Below, piece after piece: positions 20,297-31,967 of a stretch of 64,000 nt of DNA. The notes under the pieces are model-generated. The model was not told the DNA's origin. It did not search any database and saw nothing but the letters and a program-made list of their open reading frames with translations. The position numbers and the translations under genes are program-made. The stretch comes from Hortaea werneckii. Taxonomy: Eukaryota; Ascomycota; Dothideomycetes; Mycosphaerellales; Teratosphaeriaceae. Each line of letters opens with the position of its first letter. Within the stretch, counting starts at the first letter, position 1. The stretch covers positions 124,001-188,000 of the forward strand of contig JBAOKB010000174.1 of assembly GCA_037044905.1 (NCBI GenBank). The letters are read 5' to 3'.

Positions 20297-22012
20297 ATGG
20301 ACAACAGCCTCGAACGCGTCCTGACCGTGCATCAGTCCTCCATGGGCAGCACGCGCTTACCTCTCGAGCTCCAGCAGCACGTTTTCTCCTACCTCGACGC
20401 CAAATCCTTCTGGGCCGCCCGCAATGTGTGCAAGTGGTGGAGGTTCGCTTCGGTGGATGCCGTCACTCTTGCGCGACAGCTACGAAAGTTGCCCATCTTA
20501 CCCCCGGCGGACGCTGGACGGCTAACTCCACGCGAGATGCATGACCTCTTCGCCGAAGCCTCGTATACCTTGATGCTCGGGATGCAGGTGAAGAGAGGAG
20601 CCGACGAAGAGGGCACGATGAGTGCTCCGCAGCGGCAGGGTTTCTTTGCTGGCCCCCGAGTGACAGCCACTTCGAGCGGCACACGCACCGTCACCATCAA
20701 CGACCGCATGATTGCACTGTTCGATACCGCGGGCGACACACCCCGGCTGCTCACTCAGCGCCCATTGAACGACCTCAAAGAGACGGTAGGAAACGGGCCG
20801 TGGTTGAAGGTGACCCCTTCCTCATACCACGAGCTAGCCCTCTCCTCCGATGGGAACCTCCTCGCAATCGCCCAAGAACGCACCATCCAGATCTACGACC
20901 TCTCCGCCGAACCCGACAGTTTCACCGTCAACGAATACATCCCCAGCGCAGCAGGCCACTACATCTGCGGGCTGGACTTCGAACAGAACGACCACGTCCT
21001 TCGGGTCCGACTTAGCGGCAAGGGCGCAGTCTTATATCTCGGCACACCCCCTCTCAACCCAGACAGGAAGAGCGAGCAGCAACAGCAGCAGCAGAAAGCG
21101 AATATCTGGCATTGGAAGAGCAAAGCAGGTCTCCGCCATGTATTCCTAGACAGCACGCTCCTCAGTCTACAACCCCAGCAACCCAAGGGTCTGGCTCCCC
21201 TGCTCCCGATCCCGACGCCCGGCTCTCCGGCATCCAACTCCTGCGGTCCTTCGAAGGGGGATACCTGCTCGGCGCACAGAAGCACAGCAGGAAAGAAAGC
21301 AGCCACTACGTCCTCGCACACATGCGGTGCTCGCCATCCCCATCAACCACCACCACCGCCACCTCCCTACTCCCCCTCCCCTTCTCTAACCGCCGAACAC
21401 ACAACCCTCACCCTCCTCGCCCGCCTCGAGAGCTTCCTAAGCGCATGGGACTACACCCTCAACGGCACCAGCGACCCCCATAGCAGCAGCAGCAGCGGAG
21501 GCATGGGCCGCTGGGAAAACATGCCGAGCTGCCACGAACACCACCCGTCGTATGCGCTGAGCGCGGATATGCGGTTCCTGGTGCTGGCGGAGCGGGATAA
21601 GAAGCGGATTCGGCCGGTGCAGTTGTCGCAGTTGTTTGTGTATCGGTTGCCGGGGGAGGCGGAGTTGGGAGAGCAGCTGAGGGGGGTGGTGGGGAAGGGT
21701 GAGCAGGATGAGCAGCAGCAGGAGGAGGAGGAGGAGGAGGGAATGATGGGCGTGGGGTCAGATGCGGGAGGTGCGGGAGATGAGGTACGGGACGAGTGGG
21801 AGGTGGAGAAGGGAAAGAAGCATGTGGTTGCTAGGATCCCGCTTTGTCTTAGTACGATCCAGGGTGCTGTGAATGAGTTGAAGTTGGTCGAGGAGGGGGA
21901 GCTTCATGTTACGGAGAAGAGGAAGGGAAGAGCGGCGGCAAAGGCGGCAAGTCTTTCGTCCTCACCGCTCTCGCCTGGGATGCGGCGAAGAAGTGGACGT
22001 TTAGTCAGATGA
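20297..22012 (+). CDS. F-box domain protein (possible internal frameshifts)
   Basis: A single open frame of 571 residues from the ATG at 20297. An F-box is at about residues 19-55 (LPLELQQHVFSYLDAKSFW, then RNVCKWWRFAS), so it is likely an SCF ubiquitin-ligase substrate adaptor. The middle looks like a WD/beta-propeller-like segment (LALSSDGNLLAIAQERTIQIYDL), possibly the substrate-binding part. Between about 21190 and 21400 the open frame turns low-complexity (Ser/Pro/His). Another frame there reads more naturally (PDPDARLSGIQLL, FEGGYLLGAQK, SHYVLAHM), and the original frame resumes at LTLLARLESFLSAWDYTLNG. Three one-base deletions, which sum to no net shift, would explain this. The C-terminus has Gln/Glu-rich and basic stretches. 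Confidence 0.8.
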   Translation: MDNSLERVLTVHQSSMGSTRLPLELQQHVFSYLDAKSFWAARNVCKWWRFASVDAVTLARQLRKLPILPPADAGRLTPREMHDLFAEASYTLMLGMQVKRGADEEGTMSAPQRQGFFAGPRVTATSSGTRTVTINDRMIALFDTAGDTPRLLTQRPLNDLKETVGNGPWLKVTPSSYHELALSSDGNLLAIAQERTIQIYDLSAEPDSFTVNEYIPSAAGHYICGLDFEQNDHVLRVRLSGKGAVLYLGTPPLNPDRKSEQQQQQQKANIWHWKSKAGLRHVFLDSTLLSLQPQQPKGLAPLLPIPTPGSPASNSCGPSKGDTCSAHRSTAGKKAATTSSHTCGARHPHQPPPPPPPYSPSPSLTAEHTTLTLLARLESFLSAWDYTLNGTSDPHSSSSSGGMGRWENMPSCHEHHPSYALSADMRFLVLAERDKKRIRPVQLSQLFVYRLPGEAELGEQLRGVVGKGEQDEQQQEEEEEEGMMGVGSDAGGAGDEVRDEWEVEKGKKHVVARIPLCLSTIQGAVNELKLVEEGELHVTEKRKGRAAAKAASLSSSPLSPGMRRRSGRLVR

Positions 22013-22782
22013 GCTGATTGAGACGAGGGGACGGGATCGATCATGCGTGAAGAAGGTATTCTCCATTTGGCATCTTGCAGGTTGATTATTGTCAAGGTTC
22101 TCATGAAGCGTTCAAGCATTGGTCGGGAAACATGTCATTACAGAAGGAGATAGAGAGATAGAGATACCCTACACAAACCGATCCAGGGTTTTGATATTAG
22201 CTTGATTTTCATATCCTTTTTCAATCATTCCCTCATTCTTCTTTCTTTCTTGCATGCCTTTTTTTTTTCCTTCTTTTTTCCCCTTTTTAATATGAAAAGA
22301 CGGATCCATGTGTTTGACTTCCACCGTTTGAAAAAAAAAAAAAAAAGGCGGTTGGCAAGTGGTTCTAATCTCTTATTCCATGCGAGCATGTAGGAAGTAG
22401 TACCGAGCGAACATGGCTATAAAAGCTCCATTCGGTGGCTAGAAAGAGAGGACGGGCTGCGATGATCATCTAGCAGTGCAAGATCGCTTGCTGAATGAGG
22501 ATTCGAAGCCCAAAAGTATGTAATTCGATCGCATCGTGTCAATTTACTCAATTCTGTTCCATTAGATTATAGCATTTTTTTTTTTTCGTATAAACATCTT
22601 TGAGGGCAAATTTTATGGAGATAAGCAACGCAAGTCCCTCCGGCCCCCCTCCCAGCTTCGTATTCTCATCTACTATGTACCTGTAAAGAAACGGTCAACC
22701 ACAGCACAGCCCATTGAGAAGATGGCGGCCCTTTCCTATTTTTTCTCCCTTCTTTTTTTGTGGCTCCTTTATTTCTTTTATA
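22013..22782. other. Convergent 3' region with homopolymers
   Basis: It lies between the 3' ends of the F-box and CIA30 genes. It contains long T-rich runs around 22245-22290 and a 16-base A run at 22331-22346, plus another T run near 22575. AT-rich terminator-like sequence; no gene. Confidence 0.5.
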
Positions 22783-24303
22783 TTAAATCAGCTGAAATAC
22801 CCCGAGATCTTCTCCACCAGATCCCGACACGGTCCCGTCACAGATTGTAAGAGCTGCCTCCAATCGTACCCATTGGCAGTCTGTACCCGCGAAAATGCCG
22901 AGGGCAAAGAGGACGACGGGTAACAAAGTCTTGTGCCATCGGAGCTCGACCTGCCATATCTCTTTAGTCAGCGAATGCGACTGCCACAAGAAAAAGCCGC
23001 GGCGGGGAGGTTGGAAGAGTGGATCTCACCTCTATGATCTTGCTATTGCCTATCCGTAGGCGGCCGAGCTGTGGGTCTTCTGCAGCATGTGCTGCGGGAA
23101 TTTGTACCATGCCGGCTTCGAGCTGTCGCTCGTTGGTCTGGAATGGCAGGGGCGTCTTCTCCTTCCTCTGCACTGGGGATGGCGACGGCGATGGCGTTGG
23201 GGATTTTTCGTGGTCAGGGGCCTGTGAAAGAGCGGTGATGGCTCGGATCGAAAGGGAAAAGTCGCCCTCTTGTGCTCCAAAGAAACTGGATCATCGCATG
23301 ATGTTTAGCTAGGTTCTAGCACAGCGAAAGCAAGGAGCAAAGGTTGAAAGGGGAGGGAGAGAGAGTGTGTGTGTGTGATGGAGGCGCGGAGGAAATGAGC
23401 TGAGTCGGGCCCATCGACCAAATCCTTACCTTCTCATCATAATGCTCATCCGCTTCACATTGGACGTGTCAAGCGGCGGCGCATCTTTCTGCAGCTACAG
23501 TGCCATCAAAGTCAGCAAAAGGCTTCCAAGTAAAGCATGAAGGCTCGAGGATTGAGCAACTCTTCAACTTGACGGACCTTGCCACGGTAAGTAGGGTTGA
23601 GACTCTTGAACGGGATAAAGACATATCGATCCCGTGTCTCGCCGGGAACAGTCTGTGGCGGAAGCTCGAAATCGGTCTCATAGGAGATAGTAGCTTGCTC
23701 GCGTCCATTTTCCGGGTTGATTGGCAAGAGCTCGTCCTTGAGGATGAAGGTATATCTCTTTTCTAAATGAAAATAAAGATTAGAAATCGACAAGGTCCGT
23801 CTTCCACTTCTGGGTCAGGTTCGCGTGCAGATTGGGACAAGGGATAAAAAACGTACTGTCGCCTTTCGAGACTTGCAGCTCGATACCTGCGTACTGGGAA
23901 AGATCCCACTTCCGGTCGTCGCCCGTGGTGCGTTGGCTGGCGAATCCGGCCCCGCCGAGGGTCTTGATGTCGAGATTGCCGTGGAAGCATCCGATAGCTT
24001 TATCGTCGGTATCGAGATACGACTGTGACTTTCCGCCTCGTACGCGGTCATCGCTATCGGTCCAGTCGTCCGAGGACCATTCCCTGGTAAACAGTTAGTA
24101 TCCCGGACATGCATACCCGGATACGTAGCGGGCATGGGTAGATAAGATCGTGGCGCGTACTCGTTCCCGCCGAAGAGGGTCAGGATTTCATCTTTTCGTC
24201 TTCCATTGTGAATTGTTATGCAAACAACGGTGATTACAAGGGTTGTGATCGACGTGCCGTATATGGCTGCTGCATGGCGAGGGTAGTGGAGCTCGAGCGC
24301 CAT
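22783..24303 (-). CDS. CIA30 family protein (complex I intermediate-associated protein 30)
   Basis: Best model: exons 24161-24303, 23857-24083, 23578-23762, 23430-23494, 23030-23285 and 22783-22950, 347 residues, with introns of 77-144 bp. Domain signature: SSDDWTDSDDRVRGGKSQSYL, KWDLSQYAGIEL, KRYTFILKDELL, DRYVFIPFKSLNPTYRGK, RMSIMMRSFFGAQEGDFSLSI. Family role: assembly of mitochondrial complex I, or in fungi a related CIA30-fold NAD(P)-binding function. The N-terminus is uncertain: the frame upstream of LFGGNE extends to an ATG at 24303 and would add a hydrophobic segment, whereas a nearer ATG at about 24208 is out of frame by one base. The last splice (GTGAGA donor at 23029) is optional; without it the protein ends in a short alternative tail at about 22964. 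Confidence 0.82.
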
Positions 24304-25363
24304 TGGAAGCTCGGGACGGGCGCGTCATACGATAAAGATCTGGCCCATGCGTTTTGCCGAGGTATCCGCTTCCTGCGACACATCACAGTTCTGGATGGAA
24401 GCAGGGCCTGGTTTGGCATGCTTACAACCTTTGGCATCTAGGCTGCATGTAGGTACACGATAGAACGTAGACACGGCTCGCCGCCGATGAAAAGTCCAGT
24501 TCAAGGCAGAAGACAACGAAAACGAACCCGACGAAGCCACCGGATGGCGTCGGAAAAGGACCCCCCAAGATAGACAAGCATGCTCGTTTTCACCAGACTC
24601 CTACTCGCATTCGCAAGCTGCACAGCCCGTTCTCGCACAGCAGGTCACAGAATCCGCACGATCAATTGCAGATTCTTCCCTACCAATTTGTAACAATGAA
24701 AGAGCGATATCAGAAGCCTTTTCATGTTGTAATAGGATTCATAAATTGCCTCGTTTACCTCATACAAACAATTCACAGTCTCTGGATAAAACAATCCTAC
24801 ATCTTGGCCCCTTTCGCATCTCGCGTGATGAGCGCGAGCATAGCCTGGCTGCAGGCGCGCGCGCGCGCCCATCCTTGGCCCCCGAGCTTTCGCTCAACCG
24901 TACATAGTGGGGTGAGAAAAATTGCATTCTACGCAGCTCTCGCATTGCGGCTGCGGTATTAAACTCCCTTCGCGTTATCCGCCCTTGTCTAGTCCCGGGA
25001 TCCTAGAAACACCATGCACCTACGCTGAAGAAAATGAAAAAACAGAAATCGAAAAGAAAGTTCCAAGCTGAAACCTTTTGCGTGTTCCGGCCTAGCTCGC
25101 TATCCGCGAGGCTGGCGGAATCCGACGCCAAGTCGCTGTCTCTATTCGTTGCTGTCGTATCTCGTCATTGTAACCCCCTTAAGAACCCACCCGAACTCGC
25201 ACGCAGATCATGGTTTCTAAACATGCATCGGCGGCGTACGCGGCGTTGACTCAGGAGGGGATCCGGCTGAGGAATGGTAGTCGGAGAGGGAGGGAGTCTA
25301 GTCCCCGCTGGTCAGCCAGCACTCGAAGGAAGGGGCCGCCCTTCCGGGAAACAGGAAACCGGT
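24304..25363. other. Intergenic 1.1 kb
   Basis: It lies between the CIA30 start and the bZIP 3' end. A GC dinucleotide run occurs at about 24855-24868. No domain-bearing ORF. Confidence 0.4.
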
Positions 25364-26224
25364 TCAGGTCGTGTAGGTGCGGCTGTATTGTGGTCTGGTA
25401 CTCACATATGCCTGATAAGGGTGTGCAGCAGCAGCAGCGGCAGCAGCAGCTGGCACATCCACGCCCGCCATCGATGCGTAGCTCATGCCGAACGGACTCA
25501 TGTCGTCGTCGCCGTAGTATTCTGATTTGATGCCCGTGGTTGGCATGCCAGGGAGGATATGACTGCTGCGCTGGCGGTAGGTACTGTGCATAGAGCTGCA
25601 CATCCAGACTGGAGTTCTGCATACCGCAGTAGTTGGGAGGAGGGTATGAACCGAAAGCGACGCTCTCAGCGGATGATATCGACGCATACGAGAACGGCGG
25701 TGGAGAAGTTGACATCTGTCTCGTGTATTGTTGCGAAAACATCGATCGGTCCTCGGTGGGAAGCATGTAGTGTTGACCTAGCACTTCAGGCGTGTGGTCC
25801 CGGGTGACGTGGTTGCTCGTCGGTCGTGTGCGAGAGCTGCTGATGCTCGACTCCCGTTCGGACACTGTTTCTGGCCGTGCAAGCTCCTCGTGTCTTTGCT
25901 CAGGGGATGCAGAGCTGGAGCCAGCTCGCTTCTCGAGGTCTTCCAGCCGCTTCTTTAGCTTCTTGCCTGTGCTCGCATTAGGAACTGCAGCAATGAGAAC
26001 CTGGCACAAGTAGACTAACGGTAATTCCGTTGAGCAATCCGATTCTGTATCCTTCGACGTTCGGCAAGGTCTGAGATCTTGGTCCAGTCCTCGTTGGGGT
26101 TTGCGCTTGCACTGAAGGCACTGCTTGTGCTGTGAGCAGTAGGATAGTGCTTAGGCGTTGCTTGCACAGGATAGCTCGCATAGCTGTAACTCGCAGCTCG
26201 GTGCATGTCTGGTCTCTGATACAT
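25364..26224 (-). CDS. bZIP transcription factor, with an apparent one-base insertion
   Basis: Exons 26020-26224 and 25364-25966 (53 bp intron), about 268 residues. The basic region is at about 48-80 (DWTKISDLAERRRIQNRIAQ then RNYRKKLKKRLEDLEKR), with the signature NRIAQRNYR at 61-69; the intron splits the Arg codon of NYR. The leucine zipper is short. The middle is Ser/Pro/Tyr-rich. In the given sequence the long frame turns into Cys/Arg-rich nonsense after QQSYPP. Moving one frame at about 25551 restores GMPTTGIKSEYYGDDDM, a run of nine alanines and the end STRPQYSRTYTT. With one base removed the spliced length is a multiple of three. Nuclear DNA-binding regulator; target genes unknown. Confidence 0.85.
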
Positions 26225-29200
26225 CTGATTTGCTTGGAGTGAGTACGTTGGTGGAGTGTCCCAGACAAGAAAGACTGCAATGGAACCGCAACTGGTATAT
26301 ACTCAAGGTTAGGAGCTATGGACCGGTGAAGCCACAACGGTCAAGGGCGGACGATCAGGCTTTCTTAAATACTCATGCATGAGAACATCAGTATCTCTGA
26401 CAAGCCCCGGAGCTCGAAGGAGCACGGCACCCCTGCTAGCGCACAGCCCATGTGCTTTCAGGCGCCCTCTCGCCAGCCCCCTGGTCCACGAAGCAAGAGG
26501 CGGCCGGTACTATAGCGTGCGCCGCAGGGTCCTCCTCGCTAGAGGTCCGTTTTAGGATCTGCGCGTTCAGCCCTGCTCGCCGAACCCCGCAAACGCGCGA
26601 GCAGAGTCGGCGTGCAGACTGATGACAAACTGGTGGAATCATTAGGTGGCAGATGCAGTGCCAAAATATGCAACATTCCGCGAGCAGGACGGTCGGTGTG
26701 TAGTACGGCACAGTCCGTGGCATCACCCTACGTCCGTAACGCAGTTCACCACCCGGAGACATTCTTGCTAATTCCGTACCGCGCACCTCCAGAGCATCCA
26801 TCTTGCTCCTTGTCGCGAAGGCTAGGGTGGAGCGATTGCGGTCTCAAGACACGTCACAGTAGCTGTTGGGCTGCCTATTGTTGAAGGACAGCGCCCTACC
26901 GCCCTCTGCTGATTAGCACACGCGGCCATGTCCATAAACCCGAACCAACAAGATCAGTTCTCCAGCCTGCCGCTCTGTAGCCATTCAGAGCCCAGCACGC
27001 AACTGCCTCATCAGCCAACAAGTCCTCGAATTTCTCAGTTTCGCTACAAGATACCGTCCCCGCACGCCGATTGGTCTCGGCGTATCGCAGCCTTGTGCGA
27101 TGGTATGACAGACCCACGCGGCCTTGTCTCCATGCCTCGTATTGCGGTTTGTCTGCAAAACACACCGCTGGAACATGGGCGCATTCCATGACCATGCAAC
27201 AACATGTCATGATAACAGGAGAGATGGCGGCAAGTCGCACTCCTTCAGCCTTCCGACTGGGGGGAATTCATAATTAGGTGCTTTTGTAAGCAGTCAATAA
27301 TAGCTTCGACATGCCAAGCTCTGTAGGGCTGGGACGAGGTGGAGATCATAGGGCGGAGAAGGGCTAGACCTTCCTCCACGTGGTTGTCAGTACCAAAGCC
27401 TCCAGGGCCTCAAGTAGTAAAAGTGGCTCCCCCCTCCATGCAGCCCAGTGACGGTCATCTGGATGTTGGTAATCGTTTTGTGTCGCCTACTGACCACGCG
27501 GCGGACGCGGAAATCTTCGTGCTCGCTCGTATGACAGTTCTGTGGTGCTCGCTGGACAACTGCTGGAAAGAGTGCTGGCGCGGCCCCGTTCCGAAATCCG
27601 GCTGGCGCGCAGGAGGATGCAGCTCAGCCGCTGGGAAGAGCCAGAAGTCGCTGGACGGTGTGACCCAGGATGCGATCATCACAGCTGCTTGCTAATAACC
27701 TTTGCCTACGCTACCTACCAAGCGAGATGCGGACTTGAGTAGGACGTCTGCCAGCTCGACGCCTTTTCCACGTCCACAGCGTGGCTTTGGGGGGGCCTCA
27801 TCGGGGAGCTGAAGCAGTAGCTTCCGATGGGAACACGCTCCGTCAAGCAAGCTGGTGGGTTTGATTGCATTGCCGCTGCATATCGTGGCATGCTTGGATG
27901 GCATGATGGAGTCGCATCCACCGGCCACGCCGCGATATCGTACGTACACCCACCTCTCCTTGGCGGCCTCCCTACGAGGCTACCTCTAGCGATAATTCAT
28001 TGCACGCCGCTGCAGAGCCGGAACCTTGATCAAGCGGGCCAAACGCAGCGCTTGCGCTATGCATCGTGTTCTTCTGCATTATAGTGTGGCGGAAATTGAC
28101 ATCCAAGGACGATTGCCTTGGTTGCCTTGTTCAGACTGGCTGCTACTGTGTTTCTCGGCAGCGCAAATGTAGCCAATCCGAGGGCGGCCCGCCGTTGCCG
28201 ATGTCTCGGGCCGGTCAATCCCATCTCATTCAACTCTCGTTTCTATTGGTACAGCACGGTCCTTACCTCCTACGTCGCGACGCATTTCGCCAGCTGGTCC
28301 TCACCGAGATCTTGCAATTGCATGTGCTGCTCTGATAAATACAGTGGAGCCGGATTGCATTGCAAGCTCTGCTTGTATTCACATGCCTTGCACGGAAACG
28401 ACGTTCTTCATCTTCAGTCCCCAATGACTAACAAGAAGGGCTGGCGACCATACCGACCAGGGTACCGGTGGCCGGAAACGGCAAGTCGCGATGACTGGGC
28501 TATGACCTCGCCGCGAGGGCCTTACCACGCTTGCACAGCTTGAGCGTCACACGAGGTTCGGCTCAAGATGCCGTCAGTATGTTGCGGCTAAATCGGCGGA
28601 CGAACGCCCTAGCTCGACCCATGATCGCACGCTAAGGGCATGGCCACCCGGATATCACCAATGATTGAGACTCACAGTTAGAGTCGAAGTGCAAACACGT
28701 GCTCAAAGACCTTTCTTGGGTGCAAAGAGAACTACGTAGGGGTTGTGCTGGAGAGATTCGTACAACCTCTCACTTGCATTGGACTTTCTCAGGCCTATCT
28801 GAACGTCTATCAATTCTCCTTGAGCAAAGCTTTGGTTGCCCGCAAAGACCACTGCAAACTCCAAACCAGGCTCATCATCTGCCTACGGCAGTTCTCTACG
28901 GCAGTCCTCTACGGCAATGAGATGAAATCCTTCAGGCGTGAATTAGCGCACCAGGGGAACCGGGGCGTCGTTGTGTAGTGAGAGCCATCCATGTTCAGAA
29001 CCGCGATTCCGGCACCGTCTCCTGTCAGACAAGTGTTCCAGAAACACAAATCTCACCTCAAAGTAAGCAGCCCGGATGACAGGTGCACTAATTTCCTTGG
29101 CCACAACATTTGACCGCTCATACCGCGCCCAAACCCTTTACAGGGACGGGATAGCGAAGAGATAGCGAAGCCTCACAAGCTTTTCGCCATGCTCACCGCT

Positions 29201-30866
29201 GTTAAGATCTTGCATAAGGCGCACGGCGATTCAATGCAGCCTGTACCACTCCAATGACGGACGTCGTAAGCCTGAGCCGCGTCATGCAACCAAATAATAC
29301 ACCATAAGGCGATGCAGTTGTTTCCCTCGCGCCGTCTTTCCGAAGAGCCTCCAACTGGTGTTATGTGAGGGCGACTCTGTCATCACAGCGACCCGTTAGT
29401 AGACCGGCTCGCTGTCCTGGAATTCTTGCCCTTTCTTGGTAAGGGAGCATGTCGAGATGACTCACCTCAAAGGCCCAGAAGATCTCATCGGTTTGTGTAT
29501 TCTAGTCACCGATCATTTCCGCTGTAAATGGTATCTCAAGCGCTCACTGCAAGAGACACTTCTATGAGCCATGGCCATAGCCACCAACAGACAGCCCACA
29601 AACGTCCACGAATGGAACATTCCGTCTTACGCGTTGTTGGAGGACGGCAACTGGACTCTGGGGGCTATGACGGATAGCTCCTTCGAGTGCAAGGGTCGAC
29701 GTCTCACAGGGCCACCGATGTGTTAACAATGTTCAGCTGAGGCTGTACTGCCTGCCCGAAGCCAGTCTAGGTTTACACTCGACGACGATCAAACGGGGCA
29801 CCGGCCAAGAGTGACAATCCACGAGGCACTTCCTGCTTGGCCGATTGCTCGTATCTGCTCAGCCTCGAACGGAAGAGTCACGATGGTTCTGGTCACAGGA
29901 GTGAGGACTTGTCGAATTCGATAGATCCCTGGCATCGACAACGCGTAATCGTACCACCGTGACTGAAATCCACTGGCTCGGACAAGAGCGTGGGAATATC
30001 GGTTGTTGCCTATCGATTTCGAAGTCATGCGTACCATCAGTCCACAATATAGCTCTGTATCTGGCACGGATCGACCTTGTCTTGGCACGCCTCGAGGATG
30101 CTGGATGACTGGTAGATTTGGAATGTCCACACAGTTCGAGAGAGGCAATGCCATTCCAGCTGGCACATGGCGATTTCATTGGCTGCTCCGTCTTGAGGTA
30201 CACACTAGATTTGTCTTAAAGGGCCACCTTTGCATCGGCTCATATCCGCCACTATCCTGCGATCAGCAGCCATTCACAAGGCTCATGCAGCCCCATAGGG
30301 CAGACGAATATCCAAGGTGATGCGAGGCAGAAAGTGACAAGGCTTGCGACCGTCAGCCACGATTTCATGCCTGAAGCAGAGGCTTTGTGTGCATGTGTTA
30401 AACTGCGGCATCTTCAAAGCAGCATCCAACGGAGACTGATCATTTACTGGCCACTCGAATAGCCTCCCATCATGGTTATTGCGTCGCGCTTCTCCGTTAG
30501 TCCCGTTCATATCGCTGAAACGACACGAAGTATTTCCGCCAATCAGATGTCGGACCAGACAGGTTCACTCCATGGATGTAAATGCTTGAGTGGAGGCACT
30601 ACTCTCAACCCTATGATGAGCTTCGCACAACCTTGGTAAACTCGAGCGGTCCGAGCGAGTCTAGGATCCGGCGTCTAGTTTTTCTCCAATATACCGGTAG
30701 CCCTGGAAATGTGTCGGGTAAAGAGATGATAGTCACCTCCAAGGTAGGGCTTTCACCTTTGCCGCACGAGGCGGCTCAAGGCGGTGCGCAGATGATGGCG
30801 CAGTGACTTTTGTTTTTTCTACTTCCATTCATATCCTCATCGCTGTCACTGCAGGGCTATAACATC
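26225..30866. other. Gene-poor 4.6 kb region
   Basis: I find no credible gene. ORFs are short, overlap on both strands and lack recognisable motifs or signal peptides. There are no terminal repeats, no reverse-transcriptase or transposase motif and no strongly AT-rich RIP-like bias visible by eye. A minus-strand stretch around 29.8-30.5 kb has several modest frames in succession and might be a decayed gene, but I cannot assign a family. The first few hundred bases are the bZIP promoter and the last few hundred the pectinesterase promoter. Confidence 0.5.
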
Positions 30867-31967
30867 ATGCTCACAATTCTTAGCTTGTTATCCTTCGCAG
30901 TGGGTCTCGGTCGAGCTCTTACCAGCCCGCCTGCCGGGGCCCTGGTAGTGGGGGGCAAGGACTATGCCAAAATCCAGGATGCCGTTGATATCCTAAACAC
31001 CACCTCGGCTGAAGAACAACTCATCTTTATCGAGGCGGGAACATATCACGAGCAGGTCGACATCCCAGCACTTTCGGGACCTCTCACGGTGTATGGATAT
31101 TCCGAAGATGTTTCCAGCTATGTGGATAATGAAGTGGTCATTACGTATTCCGACGCCCTTGCGAACGAGGACAATGATTACGCCACTGCAACGCTCCGCG
31201 CTCGGACAAGCGACTTCAAGATGTATAACGTCGATGTGAAGAATACGTATGGGCAGGCCGACACAGATGGCCAAGCGCTGGCAATTTCGGCCGAAGCCGG
31301 AGGTAAGCACGACATTTCTGCTTCAGTCGCTTAGTGCAACGCAGACAGGAGTCTGACTTCTTGTGATCAGAAGCAAGGCTACAGGATACGGGTACCAGGA
31401 CTTGCCAGACAGTGGTGCTCAACTGTATGCCAAATGCTACATCGAAGGCGCTACAGACTTCATCTTCGGCCAGAGGGCAGCTGCATGGTTCGATGCGTGC
31501 GACATTAGAGTGCTGGAGGCCCCTCTCGGCTTCATTACTGCGTCTGGCCGTTCTTCCAATGACACCAGCTACTATGTGATCAACAACAGTACGGTTGCTG
31601 CAGCAGATGGTGCCGACGTTCCAAGCGGAGCGTACTATCTCGGCCGCCCATGGCACGAGTACGCTCGGGTCGTGTTCCAGGGGACCTCGATGAGCGAGGT
31701 GGTTAACCCGACGGGATGGAGTGTTTGGAGCCCGACGGACCCTCAGATCGACCACGTCACCTTTGGTAAATTGCCCTGAGAAAAGCTCTTGAAGAGTATC
31801 TGCTAACATCCTTTCCTCTCACAGCTGAATACAACAACAGTGGCGCTGGTAGTGAAGGAACACGTGCAAGCTTCGCAAGCAATCTAAACGAGCCGGTGCT
31901 GATCACTGAAGTCCTGGGGAGTGATTATGAGGATATGGCGTATGTCGATCCTGCGTACCTGGCATAA
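30867..31967 (+). CDS. Secreted pectin methylesterase (CE8)
   Basis: Exons are about 30867-31302, 31371-31765 and 31825-31967. It starts with a signal peptide (MLTILSLLSFAVGLGRALT). CE8 landmarks: YAKIQDAVD, AGTYHEQV, the Gln of DGQALAIS, catalytic Asp region YQD, second Asp in YIEGATDFIFGQ, and the Arg of LGRPWHEY. It removes methyl esters from pectin outside the cell, opening it to pectinases. The second splice is clean. The first is not: the good GTAAGC donor at 31303 and the acceptor ending 31370 leave exon 2 one frame off from KATGYGYQD. The exon sum is one base short of a multiple of three, so a missing base near 31371-31380 is likely. No other pectinase is adjacent. Confidence 0.86.

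Noticed and set aside
26225..30866. RIP-degraded transposon in the gene-poor region
   Set aside because: No AT-rich shift, terminal repeats or transposase/reverse-transcriptase remnants visible by eye.
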